A stretch of 64,000 nucleotides of DNA. Source: Sipunculus nudus. Lineage: Eukaryota > Annelida > Sipuncula > Golfingiida > Sipunculidae. Positions 36,990 through 48,045 of the stretch are shown here, piece after piece; the stretch's first letter is position 1, and each line of letters starts with the position of its first letter. The translations under genes were made by a program, and so were the position numbers. The notes under the pieces were generated by a model. It was not told where the DNA came from, ran no database searches, and saw nothing but the letters and a program-made list of their open reading frames with translations. The stretch is taken from NCBI GenBank assembly GCA_026874595.1, contig CM049306.1, positions 94,541,642 through 94,605,641 of the forward strand. Direction: 5' to 3'.

Positions 36990-39663
36990 GTAAGCACTGG
37001 TCCAGCCCCACTCCCAACATTCACTATGACAAAAAATAAAATAAACGTCAGCCTGCAGAGCTGTACATATAGGTTTAGATATTAATATTGGTAACATTTG
37101 TATTTTTGTGAAAATGGGACAAACTTAGTACCATGCTTTCTGTGAAAACTAAATCTTAAGGTGGCATTCCATTATATGGCCTTATATTAATATACATGTG
37201 TGGTGCATATGCAGCTGGGAATCGGACTCTTTCTATTCTCTCGGAGTGATTCCATGTAAGCATACATGCATTATGCTCACTGTAGTCTGGTAGTGATTAA
37301 AAACTGATATGACAGGGGTGATCTTATGATTTATCGGCCCGAGTATACAATCCGGTCTTTGTTTCCAAGATGGGTCTAAACTGACTGGACCGTCTCATAT
37401 TAGTAATAATCCGTACATAAGCCATGGCATGGCTGATGATATGACATTGACTTGGCTCTTACTTCCACATTACACGAATCCTAAACATCATTACGTCCGT
37501 CCGTATGCACCCATAACCTCGTCCATGAAGACCGGATTCTATACTTGCTCCGATTTATCTAAATAATAATTTTGCTCCCTCTGCATTCACGCTCCATGGA
37601 CCTCTTATGACATTAAGACTTTAATTTTATAGCCATCTAGCCATATCCAGAAAAAAACAGATTTTACCAGAATGCAGGAATGCACAGAGGGAACAAAATT
37701 TGACCTATTATTTGATAAGAAATAATGGGGGAATTCCACACTTTTTGTCAGTGATAGAGTATTCCTCTGACAGATAACAACTCCTCTCTTGCAGGCTGCA
37801 GCGCTTTACTATATCCCTAGTTCTGCTGCATACATGCCTCATATGCATACATATTTATATCAAATTACAGGTGTCCATATTCTAGCTGCATATATGTTTA
37901 CATACAGCATAGATATGGACATGCATATGCATATATATAGAATGCTAGCTTTTAAGTGCGAAAACAATTGTAAATAAATATCTGTTTTTTTATGTTTCTG
38001 TTTCTGGGCTATGACTGGTTGTATAGTGTTCATAGTTTTGACGTTTGTATTCATTTATTCCTGTCAGGCTGTAAACCATAAGACTAGTTTTATACTTGGT
38101 GGAGCACCAGGGGCTTGGACTTGTGATACCCAGTACTTTCACTTGGGAAATAACCCCTTCATGGAATTAAGAAAAAAATGTCAATGTCGGGAAGTACTGT
38201 TCTGTACCAAGTTTGAGATAATAATTTGACTTGGCTGTATATCTATTGGCGTGAACTGTAATTATTAGAAAGTGATCAGTAATGGAAGTGCTTATTACCC
38301 CTCCCCCAGGCAGTGGAATGGGATGCCCATGGGAGTGACATAAGGTTTGCCCATCACCACTCCCCCCTAAATAATAATAAGAGTGTATCATTTATGAGAT
38401 AAGAAGTTCATTTCCACAACCCCTACTACAGGATAGCTTCATTGAGATATTATGGTTACTGGTAAGTGAAGGTAATTGGTCTCTATTTAAGACTAAAAAC
38501 TGGTGGCGGTAGGCTGTATGCAAGCCAGGTATGTTCTTATTGACTAATAGTATTAGCCAACCAGCGTGCAGTTTTCAGTCCAGTTTATCTAGTATGCTGA
38601 GCCATGAGCTGACAGCACTGGTCAGGGTATATGGAGGCAGGTCAGCCCATCTGATGAGGATGCAAGTGCAGAAACAGAAAAAAAGGCTGCCTGAAATCAG
38701 AAGGAGTGGCAAAAAGGCTAAATATTATATCAGGGATGATAACCAGGCCAGGTAACTACTGCACCTGTGGTCCTGGGTGTGAAATCCTCCCATTGCTGGG
38801 TCATAACACCTACAAACCCATGGGAAATTGCATTTGTTTTTGTGAAACATATCCATGGGCACAGCCTTCCCAAAAATTAAGCCTGTATAGCATTCATCCT
38901 GTTAAAAATCTTACTGTTCCGAGGCTGAGATTTGAACTCATGATCCCCTTCCGTAGCCCAAGACAATGAAGGTTGAGTTTTTTTTGTGTTTAAAAATCCT
39001 TTCTTGATTGCTTTATAAACTATTGATGTTGTAGGAGAAAATGGCTCATACCTAAACAAATCTGTCATATGGATTTGAATAATTGAATATTCCATTGACC
39101 CAAGTGTTTTCATAATACATTCCTATATTTTATTTCAGACATGTCCTGTAGGTCCAGACTTGCTGAGCTGAATGAGAAGTTGACTGCATTAGAAAGACGT
39201 GTTGAGTACATAGAAGCCAGGGTAAGGGAACAGTTTATAATTGTTATGAAGTTCTAAATTTTAAAACACACAGTTATGATGTAGTAACAGCAGCTGTGAC
39301 AAAATGCACAAATATACACTGATGTTTGTGGTAGAGTTAGCTACTGTTCTGCCTCATTTCTGGACCTTCTTATCACAAGCTACTCATGATCTTGGTTCCT
39401 TCCACTTTTAATGCTAATTGATCAGGGCAGGCTTGGTTGAGCCATGGTAATTATATTCGCCTCTGAAGGTTACTTTTATATCAACAGGTCGAGCAGATTA
39501 CTTTAAAATATCACTGATATGCCAGTGCTGTATAAAACTTGAGATATAGTACCTAAAATACAAAATTAGAATTTCATAAAGTAAATATTTATATCATTCA
39601 TATTATATGTTATTAATTTTAGCATTTTCATTGTAGGTCACAAAAGGAGAGACATTGTCATAG
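36857..39663 (+). CDS. BRK1: BRICK1 (HSPC300), WAVE regulatory complex subunit, complete in three coding exons
   Basis: Coding exons are 36857-36989, 39139-39221 and 39637-39663 (133+83+27 nt, 80 codons plus stop). Borders are G|GTAAGC, CAG|AC, G|GTAAGG and TAG|GTC, and the phases match (the split codon GAC gives Asp). The protein contains [44 protein letters not shown] and VTKGETLS, the near-invariant BRK1 sequence recognised from memory; human BRK1 is about 75 aa. The extra residues are in the N-terminus. The ATG is the first in frame after a TGA at 36773-36775. Known role: an alpha-helical, coiled-coil subunit that helps assemble WAVE/SCAR with ABI, NCKAP1 and CYFIP to activate Arp2/3-driven actin branching in the cytoplasm. 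Introns are 2149 and 415 bp. Confidence 0.97.
38900..38970 (-). repeat. Possible tRNA-like SINE fragment in BRK1 intron 1
   Basis: On the - strand, TTGGGCTACGGAAGG followed by TGAGTTCAAATCTCAGCC resembles the anticodon arm and T-arm of a tRNA; GTTCAAATC fits the box B consensus. No convincing box A precedes it, so it is more likely a SINE remnant than a functional tRNA. Confidence 0.3.
39139..39221 (+). CDS. BRK1: BRK1 coding exon 2
   Basis: Starts after TATTTCAG and ends at GTAAGG. It encodes [20 protein letters not shown] and then RVEYIEAR, the heptad-rich coiled-coil part that packs against WAVE and ABI helices in known WAVE complex structures. It is too short to be seen as a standalone open reading frame. 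Confidence 0.96.
39637..39663 (+). CDS. BRK1: BRK1 coding exon 3 (terminal, 27 nt)
   Basis: A 27-nt coding end after TTCATTGTAG encodes VTKGETLS and TAG. This matches the conserved BRK1 C-terminus and confirms the splice choice. Confidence 0.93.
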   Translation, partial: VTKGETLS

Positions 39664-40945
39664 CAGATACTTAGCATTCATTTAGACTGTTCACAAAGTC
39701 ATGTACATATTCAAACGAAGTTACAAACTGTGCAGCCACTAATTGAGTCCTCATTAAGACTTAAGGATCTTTAATGAGAAGGATACCTGATAATGAAGGA
39801 GACAGCTGATGAGAAGGGAGCAGCTTCCAGTAATGATCAACATTAAGTCCTCATCTCAGCTTTGTTTGTGACTCTGGTGCAGATACCACATTGTACATGA
39901 GAAAAAGGCATTGCCTTATTTATAACTGCCACTGACACATGTAAACACAGGCTGATGCATTATGCCTGCAAACAGACAGTTATAGATGAATAGAGCAGCG
40001 AGCAAGTCTTTTATATGCAGGTTAATGAACTTAATTAAAAAAAAGTGACCATGACACAAACCTGATTCTGACCAAGTCATAAGCAGATTATGTATGAAGA
40101 AAATACAAGTATGAAGTAACATTTTTGGCAGCATTATGTTGAAGCTTCCAGTATATTTTATAGGCGTGGTCTTTACTGAAACATATTTTTAAGAGCTAAA
40201 GGCTTTAAATCATATTTAGCTTTAAGAATTGGTCGTGTATCTGAGTAATTTAGACTTTTATTTACTGCTGTAATATTAATGCCAGTTAGAAAAGAGTAAA
40301 GAATTAATGTATACCAGTAGTCTGAAATCATCAAAAATGTATCAGTCTCATCCAACTGTATACTTTGCCCACCTGGTCTTGTTGACTATTTGTTATTTGT
40401 TTGTCTGCCCCCATGACCAGAGTCAATTCAGTGCTTGGTGGAGAGGGCTTGCCCTTGTGGTAAAGACCGTGACTAGGATGGGCATGTCTGGACATAATCA
40501 TACAAACCTTGCAGTCACAAGCCCAGCACACTAAACATTGCACCACTACACCCTAAAATAAGTAAATAAGGAAAACTTAAGACTGAAATATCCAAGGTGT
40601 CTTATTTTAGTTTTTGTAAGAGGAGGAAGTTTAGATATGACACTTTACCATTTAGTTATATTCTTCACATAGCAGTGTTAACATTTAACTGATATAGATG
40701 AGCGGCTGATAGAATTGTCTGTAGTTACTCTGTACAGTGTATTAATAAGCCTGAACTGTATGGTCACTCTCTGAGAGGTGACACTTCAGATCACACAACT
40801 TGTATCATGATGTACCATTTGAAATGAGTGAAATGTATATCATATTCAAATTTGCATGTAAAGGTAATATAAAAAAAGAACTTAGTGAAAGAACCAATGA
40901 ATGATTGTATTTTTACTCATAATAAAATATCTTTTTAATTTATCA
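39664..40945 (+). other. BRK1: Probable BRK1 3' untranslated region and flank
   Basis: No open frame resumes after the BRK1 stop. The first good AATAAA in a plausible context is at 40921-40926, followed by a GT-rich stretch, so the 3'UTR could be about 1.28 kb. Earlier weaker A-rich signals exist (for example near 40556), so the true end is uncertain. Confidence 0.4.
40430..40555 (-). repeat. Possible tRNA-derived SINE head
   Basis: Read on the - strand from about 40553, the sequence GTGTAGTGGTGCAATG followed by GTGCTGGGCTTGTGACTGCA resembles a tRNA D-arm (box A) and anticodon arm. A degenerate GGTTTGTAT stands where box B should be. It lies in the BRK1 3' flank. No second copy was found in the window, so this rests on shape alone. 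Confidence 0.35.
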
Positions 40946-41249
40946 TCAGTGTTTTCTCTCATCTGACTTTCATTCAAGAATACCAATCATGAGTGTGTCC
41001 ATCAGTGTTTGTGACCACCTGTCTTTCAACAGGACACTATTCATGAAAGTTACTTTTGCCCTTTTCCCATTTAGACATTTCACATTTGGGTTTAAGGTAA
41101 GTTAACAATAACATACTTCTGTTCTTGTTAAAGGTTGCTTAACAGATCATCATATTCAAGGTTGATATTTATAAAAAAATGTGCTCCAGTTTCATGAAAA
41201 GACTCCAGGGTAGGGGGGTATTTACACAAAAAGGTCTTCAAAGAAACCC

Positions 41250-41584
41250 TTAACATTTGTAAAAAAAAAAGGTTTGGTTCTGAGCGCAATTTTCAACCCC
41301 CTCACATCAAAAATTTTTATTTTCATTTTCAATTGAAACCTAATTTTGCTCAGACAATTCTTTCAAGAAGATAAAATAATACAATTTTTATCAGATTTAT
41401 TTTGTTAGGTATTGCTTATACCTGTTAAGCACAATAATTCTGTTAATATCATGTTTTTCCCTGATCATATGACATTTTTATCAAAACATATCCGTGTGCC
41501 AGGGCAATTTTTTTTACCTTTTTTTGGTAAGAAAAAATGCCCTCGCACACTGATTTATAAAGAAAAGTGCCTGAGAACCAAACT
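41250..41584. mobile_element. ~300-bp MITE, copy 2, right end lost
   Basis: Same internal blocks as the copies at 17849 and 60264. The right end GTGCCTGAGAACCAAACTCT runs directly into the GTCTGTC microsatellite of the inverted family A element. Confidence 0.8.
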
Positions 41585-43777
41585 CTTTGTCTGTCGTCTG
41601 TCTGTCTGTCCGTCTGTCCGTCCGTTAACCAGGCACAAATCGTAACCTCTGGACCTAGAACCTTGTAACTTGGTATTCTGAGAGGTCCATGAAAAATCTC
41701 CTTGGAAACTAGAAATTAGGTCTCTGTTGCCAATATCCTTCAAGCTGTGGGGCCCAAAAGTATCCCCAAGAAAAGTAAAAAATTTCATACAAAAACTTCA
41801 ATATCTCAATAACTACTTGACTGATGGTCATGATTTTTGACATACATATTGATCATGAGAGGTTCCTTCACTTCCTGCAGACTGGTGGCGCCTCCTGTAT
41901 TTTCTGATTTTTTACGAATTTTTTTCTCTATTTTTGAGACCTTTAAAAATGTGAACAGCTGTTAACAAGGCACAAATCGTAAAGACTAGACCTAGAATCT
42001 TAATTCTTGCCACACTGAGAGGTCAATGAAAAATCTCCTTGGAAACCAGAAATTAGGTCTTTGTTACCCATATCCTTCGAGCTATTGGGCCTCAAAGTAC
42101 CCCCCAGAATAGTCAAAAATTTCATACAAAAACTTCAAAATCTCAATAATTATATCACTGATGGTCATGATTTTTGGCATACATATTGATCATGAGATGT
42201 TCCATAAGTTACTGCAGACTGGTGGCGCCTCCTGTATTTTTTTATTTTTTTACGAATTTTTTTCTCTATTTTTGAGACCTTAAAAAATGTGAACATCTGT
42301 TAACAAGGCACAAATCGTAAAGACTAGACCTAGAATCTTAATTCTTGCCACACTGAGAGGTCAATGAAATCTCCTTGGAAACCAGAAATTAGGTCTTTGT
42401 TCCCCATATCCTTCGAGCTATGGGGCCCCAAAGTACTCCCCAGAATAGTCAAAAATTTCATACAAAAAACTTCAAAATCTCAATAACTACATCACTGATG
42501 GTCATGATTTTTGGCATACATATTGATCATGAGATGTTCCATAAGTTCCTGCAGACTGGTGGCGCCACCTGTATTTTTTTATTTTTTACGATGTTTTCCT
42601 CTATTTTTGAGACGTTTAAGGATGCTGTCATCTGTTAAAGTGGCACAAATCATAACCGCTGGACCTAGAATCTTCATTCTCGACACACTGAGAGACCTAT
42701 GAAAAGTCTCCATGGAAACCAGAAATTAGGTCTCTGTTACCCATATCCTTCGAGCTATGGGGCCCCAAAGTACCCCCCAGAAAAGTAAAAAATTTCATAC
42801 AAAAAACTTCAAAATCTCAATAACTACATCACTGATGGTCATGATTATTGGCATACATATTGATCATGAGATGTTCCATCACTTCCTGTAGACTGGTGGC
42901 GCCACCTGTATTTTTCGATTTTTTACGAATTGTTTTCTCTATTTTTGAGACCTTTAAAAATGTGAACAGCTGTTAACAAGGCACAAATCATAAAGACTAG
43001 ACCTAGAATCTTCATTCTTGACACACTGAGAGGTCAATAAAAAGTCTCCATGGAAACCTGAAATAAGGTCTCTGTTACCCATATCCTTTGAGCTTTGGGG
43101 GGCTCCCAATAACCCCCCAGAAAAGTAAAAAATTTCATACAAAAACTTCAAAATCTCAATAACTACAACACTGATGGTCATGATTTTTGGCTTACATATT
43201 GATTAAGAGGTGTTTCATCAGTTCCTGCAGACTGGTGGCGCCACCTGTATTTTTTCAAATTTTCACAATTTTTTTTCTCTATTTTTGAGACTTTTAAGGA
43301 TGTAGTTATCTGTCAACAGGGTACAAATCGTAAGGACTGGACCTAGAATCTTCATTCACAGGGAGACCCATGAAAAGTCTCCATGGAAAACTGAAATTAG
43401 GTCTCTGTTACCCATATTCTTTAAGCTGTATGGCTCCAAATTACCCCCCAGAATAATGGAAAATTTGATACAAAAACTGCAGTATCTCAATAACTACAAC
43501 ACTGATGGTCATGATTTTTGGCATACATATTGATTAAGAGGTGTTTCATCAGTTCCTGCAGACTGGTGGCGCCACCTGTATTTTTTCAAATTTTCACAAT
43601 TTTTTTTCTCTATTTTTGAGACTTTTAAGGATGTAGTTATCTGTCAACAGGGTACAAATCGTAACGACTGGACCTAGAATCTTCATTCACAGGGAGACCC
43701 ATGATAAGTCTCCATGGAAACCTGAAATTAGGTCTCTGTTACCCATATTCTTTAAGCTGTATGGCTCCAAATTACCC

Positions 43778-43793
43778 CCCCCCCCCCCCCCCA
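43778..43793. repeat. Poly-C tract within a family A monomer
   Basis: About 16 C in a row where sister monomers have ACCCCCCAGAA, so an expansion of the monomer's own C run. Confidence 0.9.
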
Positions 43794-44267
43794 GAAAAAT
43801 GGAATATTTGATACTAAAACTGCAGTATCTCAATAACTACAACACTGATGGTCATGATTTTTCGGCATACATATTGATCATGACCTGTTCCATCAGTTTC
43901 TGCAGACTGGGTGCGCCATCTCTATTTTTTTCAAATTTTTACGAATTTTTTTCTCTTTTTTTGATACCTTTAAAGATGTGGTTATCTGTCAACAGGGTAC
44001 AAATCGGAACAACTGGACCTAGAATCTTCATTCTTCTCATGCAAGGAGGCCCTTGAAAAGTGCCAGGGGAAACTTAAAATTAGGTCTCTGTGACCCATAT
44101 CCTTCAAGCTATAGGACTCCGAAGTATCCCTCAGAATAATGGACAATTTGATATAAAAGCTGAAGTATCTGAAGAACTAATGCTGAGATCACCATGATTC
44201 TTTGCATGGATATTGACCATTAAGTGTTTTTATTAGTTTCTGCAGACTGGTGGAGCCACCTGTATTT

Positions 44268-46250
44268 TTGTATCCGCCAAAACAAAGTTTTGCGGATACT
44301 ATGTTTTTGATCGGGTTCCTCCACAGTTGCCGCATTCGTTTCCAAGCTCCTCTGGGACTTGATTTTATGACAGGTGGTGCCACCTCCATTCACCTTCACG
44401 CTGATGACATCCAAGCTCATATCTCGGGAACTGTTTGACCGATCAGGAAATAAAATTTATACAAATGTAGCCCTTGGATAGCTCTATAACAAACACAAAA
44501 AATGGTGGCGCCACCTGTAACAATGTTTGCACAGTGTCCATCTGTTCATCTGCCTTGGGTTAAAATCACTCATATCTCTGCAGTGAAATGACTAATTCAC
44601 CTGAAAATCGGCATGCATATACATCCTGGATAGCTTTCTTGATTTTATGACAGGTGGGGCCACCTACATTCTCATTCACGCTGATGACATCAAAGCTTAT
44701 ATCTCGGGAACTGTTTGACCGATCAGGAAATAAAATTTATACAAATGTAGCCCTTGGATAGCTCTATAACATACACAAAATATGGTGGCGCCACCTGTAA
44801 CCATGTTTGCACAGTGTCCATCTGTTCATCTGCCTTGGGTTGAAATCACTCATATATCTGCAGTGAATTGACTAATTCACCTGAAATTCGGCATGCATAT
44901 ACATCCTGGATAGCTTTCTTGATTTTATGACAGGTGGCGCCACCTACATTTTCGTTCACGCTGATGACATCCAATCTCATATCTCGGGAACCGTTTGACC
45001 GATCGGGCCAAAATTTTGCATGTGTATAGACCTAACTTAGCTCTTTATCATACGCAAAACTGGCAGCGCCACCTGCAACCATTTATGCACAGCGTCTGTC
45101 TGTTTGTCTGCTGTGTGATAATGTCACTCATATTTGGCAGTGGTTTGACATATTTGCTTAAAATTTTGCAGTTTTATACATCCTGGATAGCTTTCTTGAT
45201 TTTATTACAGGTGGCGCCACCTACATATTACGTTCACGCTGATGACATCCAAGCTCATATCTTGGGAACCGTTTGACCAATCAGGAATTAAAATTTATAC
45301 AAATATAGCCCTTGAATAGCTCTATAACATACACAAAAAATGGTGGCGCCACCTGTAACAATGTTTGCACAGTGTCCATCTGTTCATCTGCCTTTGGTTT
45401 AAATCACTCATATCCCTGCAGTGAATTGACTAATTCACCTGAAATTCAGCATGCGTATACATCCTGGATAGCTTTCTTGATTTTACGACAGGTGGCGCCA
45501 CCTACTTTCTAGTTCACGCTGATGACATCCAAGCTCATATCTCGGGAACAGTTTGACCGATTAGGCCAAAATTTTGCATGTGTATAGATCTAACATAGCT
45601 CTTTATCATACGCAAAACTGGTAGTGCCACCTGCAACCATTTTTGCACAGCATTTGTTTGTCTGCCGTGCAATAAATAAATTAAGTCACTCACATCTCAG
45701 CAGTGGTTTGCACATATCTGCCTAAATTTTTGCAGTTTTATACATCCTGGATACCTTTCTAGATTTTATGACAGGTGGCGCCACCTACATTCTAGTTTAT
45801 GCTGCAGACATCCAAGCTCATATCTCGGGAACCATTTGAACGATTGGGCCAAAATTTTGTATGTGTATAGATCTCACATAGGTCTTTATCATACACAAAC
45901 CTGGAGGGGCCACCTGCAACCATTTTTGCACATTTTGCGCAGCGTCTGTCTGTTTGTCTGCTGTGGCCTAAAATCACTCATTTCTCTGTAGTGGTTTGAC
46001 ATAACTGCCTAAAATTTTGAGGGTTCATACATCCTGGACAGCTTTCTTGATTTTATGACAGGTGGTGCCACCTACATTCTAGTTAACGCTACACACATCC
46101 AAGCTAATATCTCAGGAATCATTTGACCGATTGGGCCAAAATTGTGCATGTGTTTAGATCTCACATAGGTCTTTATCATACACAAAACTGGAGGGGCCAC
46201 CTGCAACCATTTTTGCACAGCGTTGTCACATGTCCGCTACCCGTATTCTA
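44268..46250 (-). mobile_element. Family B element, inverted, nested in family A
   Basis: Starts with the family B tail hairpin (GTATCCGCCAAAAC / GTTTTGCGGATAC) and ends with the complement of the head, CTACCCGTATTCTA. Monomers of about 280-300 bp carry two palindrome sites each. Confidence 0.88.
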
Positions 46251-46539
46251 ATTTTTAAAGTATACACATTTTTTCTCTATTTTTTAGATATATAAATACA
46301 GACTAAATCTTGGCCTGTTGGTTAATCTGTTTGATGCTTAAGTTGAATGGGTATATACTACCATTCTGATGATAAAATTTCCTTTTGTGAATCTCTTCCC
46401 AGTCAGCTGAGCGTCATGACCTATGGGTCACTTGTTTTTATGAATATTTTTCCTTTTATTATGAGTTATATAGATACTATCAGATTTTCCAACTGTGGTT
46501 TTATCTAGTGTCTTGAAACCTTGTGTATTATTAGGGCCT

Positions 46540-47791
46540 GCTTGAATTAGCGGATGCCCTATAGTAATCACCCTGTCCATCCTCCTGTTTGTCTTTCTGT
46601 ATGTCCGTCAAATTTGATTCCTTATGATAACTCCAGTTTTGATTGACATATTGATTTCAAATTTGAATTATATTTGGCCTACCTCAAAAGCAGGTTATAA
46701 GGTCAAGGTCACAGGACCCACATATTTAGAAAAAATGTGGATAAGAGCCCAGCACAGCTGCCATTTTGTGCCGCAACCAGCCCAGTTAAGCCAAGCCAGC
46801 TGAGTTTATCAGGAGGCCCTCCGATATTTCATTTAGCCAAAGTGAGCTGATTTTGTGCAGCTCAGTTTGGCTTGAGAAATAATAATACAATTAAAAATGC
46901 CTAAAAAACAAATGTTCAGGACTGTTTTTTCCTTTGATTCATGTAGCTGAAAGGAAATGGTGTGATTGTTTAAGATTGAAAATGTTGGATTATGAAACCA
47001 CAAGAATAAACTTCTGGACATTTAATCACAAACTAGTTGAATGTAAAATGGATGAATTAGGTCACATGCAAATTAGATAACTTGTTTAAATAAAACAGAT
47101 TCTTTGTAACATAAAATGTTACTTGTAACATTGTCAGATGAATAGGCTTTCAGGTCAGTTTAAGCAAGCTGACATTTTGCAAGCCGAGTCAAGCCTAGAA
47201 ACTTGGCTTGCTATTAAAGTCAGCCGTCTTTATGTCCAAGCCAGTCACATTTGTGTGGCTAACTTGGCTCCAGGCTCTGTTATGGATGCATTTTAAGCCA
47301 AACATTTTTAATCCCAAACCTTCCATCTAGCACATACAGGTGTCTTGCAAATAGGAGATGAACCCGATTTTTGGTCAAAAGTGAAGGTCACATTGATTTT
47401 TGGGTCACACAAAATCTAGTGACCATCTGTCTACATATTTGTTTCTGTTGGAGAACTTCAGTTTGGATTAACATAAAACTTGATTTAAATCTGGCCACCA
47501 ATAAAGTAAGAACCCTTTTCATTTTGCAGTTATAAGGTCAAAGGTCATAGGGGTCATCTCTCCACATATTTGTTTCCAGATGATAACTCCAGGTTTAATT
47601 CAAATATTGGTTTCAAACTTGACTAATATGTGTGTTTTAACCAGACATGTGATATATATTTCTGTCATCGTAGAAAGTTTCAACAAAATTGGCAAATAGG
47701 TTCTTCAAAAATTTGACTAGAAGTTGTGAATCTCAGCCAATGTCACAGGTCATGCTTGGCAGCTGACCGTCATGACCCATGGGTCACTTGT
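46540..47791 (-). mobile_element. Family A-type element, inverted, diverged
   Basis: Ends at 47791 with the complement of the head (CATGACCCATGGGTCACTTG). The other side near 46560-46612 has CCTATAGTAATCACCCTGTC and degraded GTCCGTC microsatellite. It contains GGTCAAGGTCACAGG. Confidence 0.65.
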
Positions 47792-48045
47792 TATAATTGA
47801 CATGCATATTACAGTCACTTAGTTGAGATACCAATACTTCTACAAATATGTTATCATGAGAGGCTCCTGCATCTTTCATGTAGCCCATGAAAGTACACAG
47901 GCAACTCCAAATATGTGTATTATGTATACTTTTAATAATGATACATAAAAAATTAACTGTTGCCACATTTTAATTATGTTAGGTTTATGTACAAATATTC
48001 TCATAATGAATTTCAGCTGAGCACTGTAACCCACAGGTCCCTTGT
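47792..48045 (-). mobile_element. Degenerate family A head, inverted
   Basis: CAGCTGAGCACTGTAACCCA, then CAGGTCCCTTGT at 48015-48045 is a decayed head complement. The rest of the fragment is not clearly assignable. Confidence 0.5.

Larger units (their letters stand above)
41585..46435 (-). mobile_element. Family A tandem-monomer element, inverted, with family B nested inside
   Basis: Same sequence as 11889-13832 in reverse orientation. It has a GTCTGTCCGTC microsatellite (41585-41630), eight ~337-bp monomers with palindrome sites near 41884, 42223, 42558, 42895, 43234, 43565, 43909 and 44247, and the head (complement) TCAGCTGAGCGTCATGACC to CACTTGT at 46400-46435. The tail hairpin is missing. 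Confidence 0.9.
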
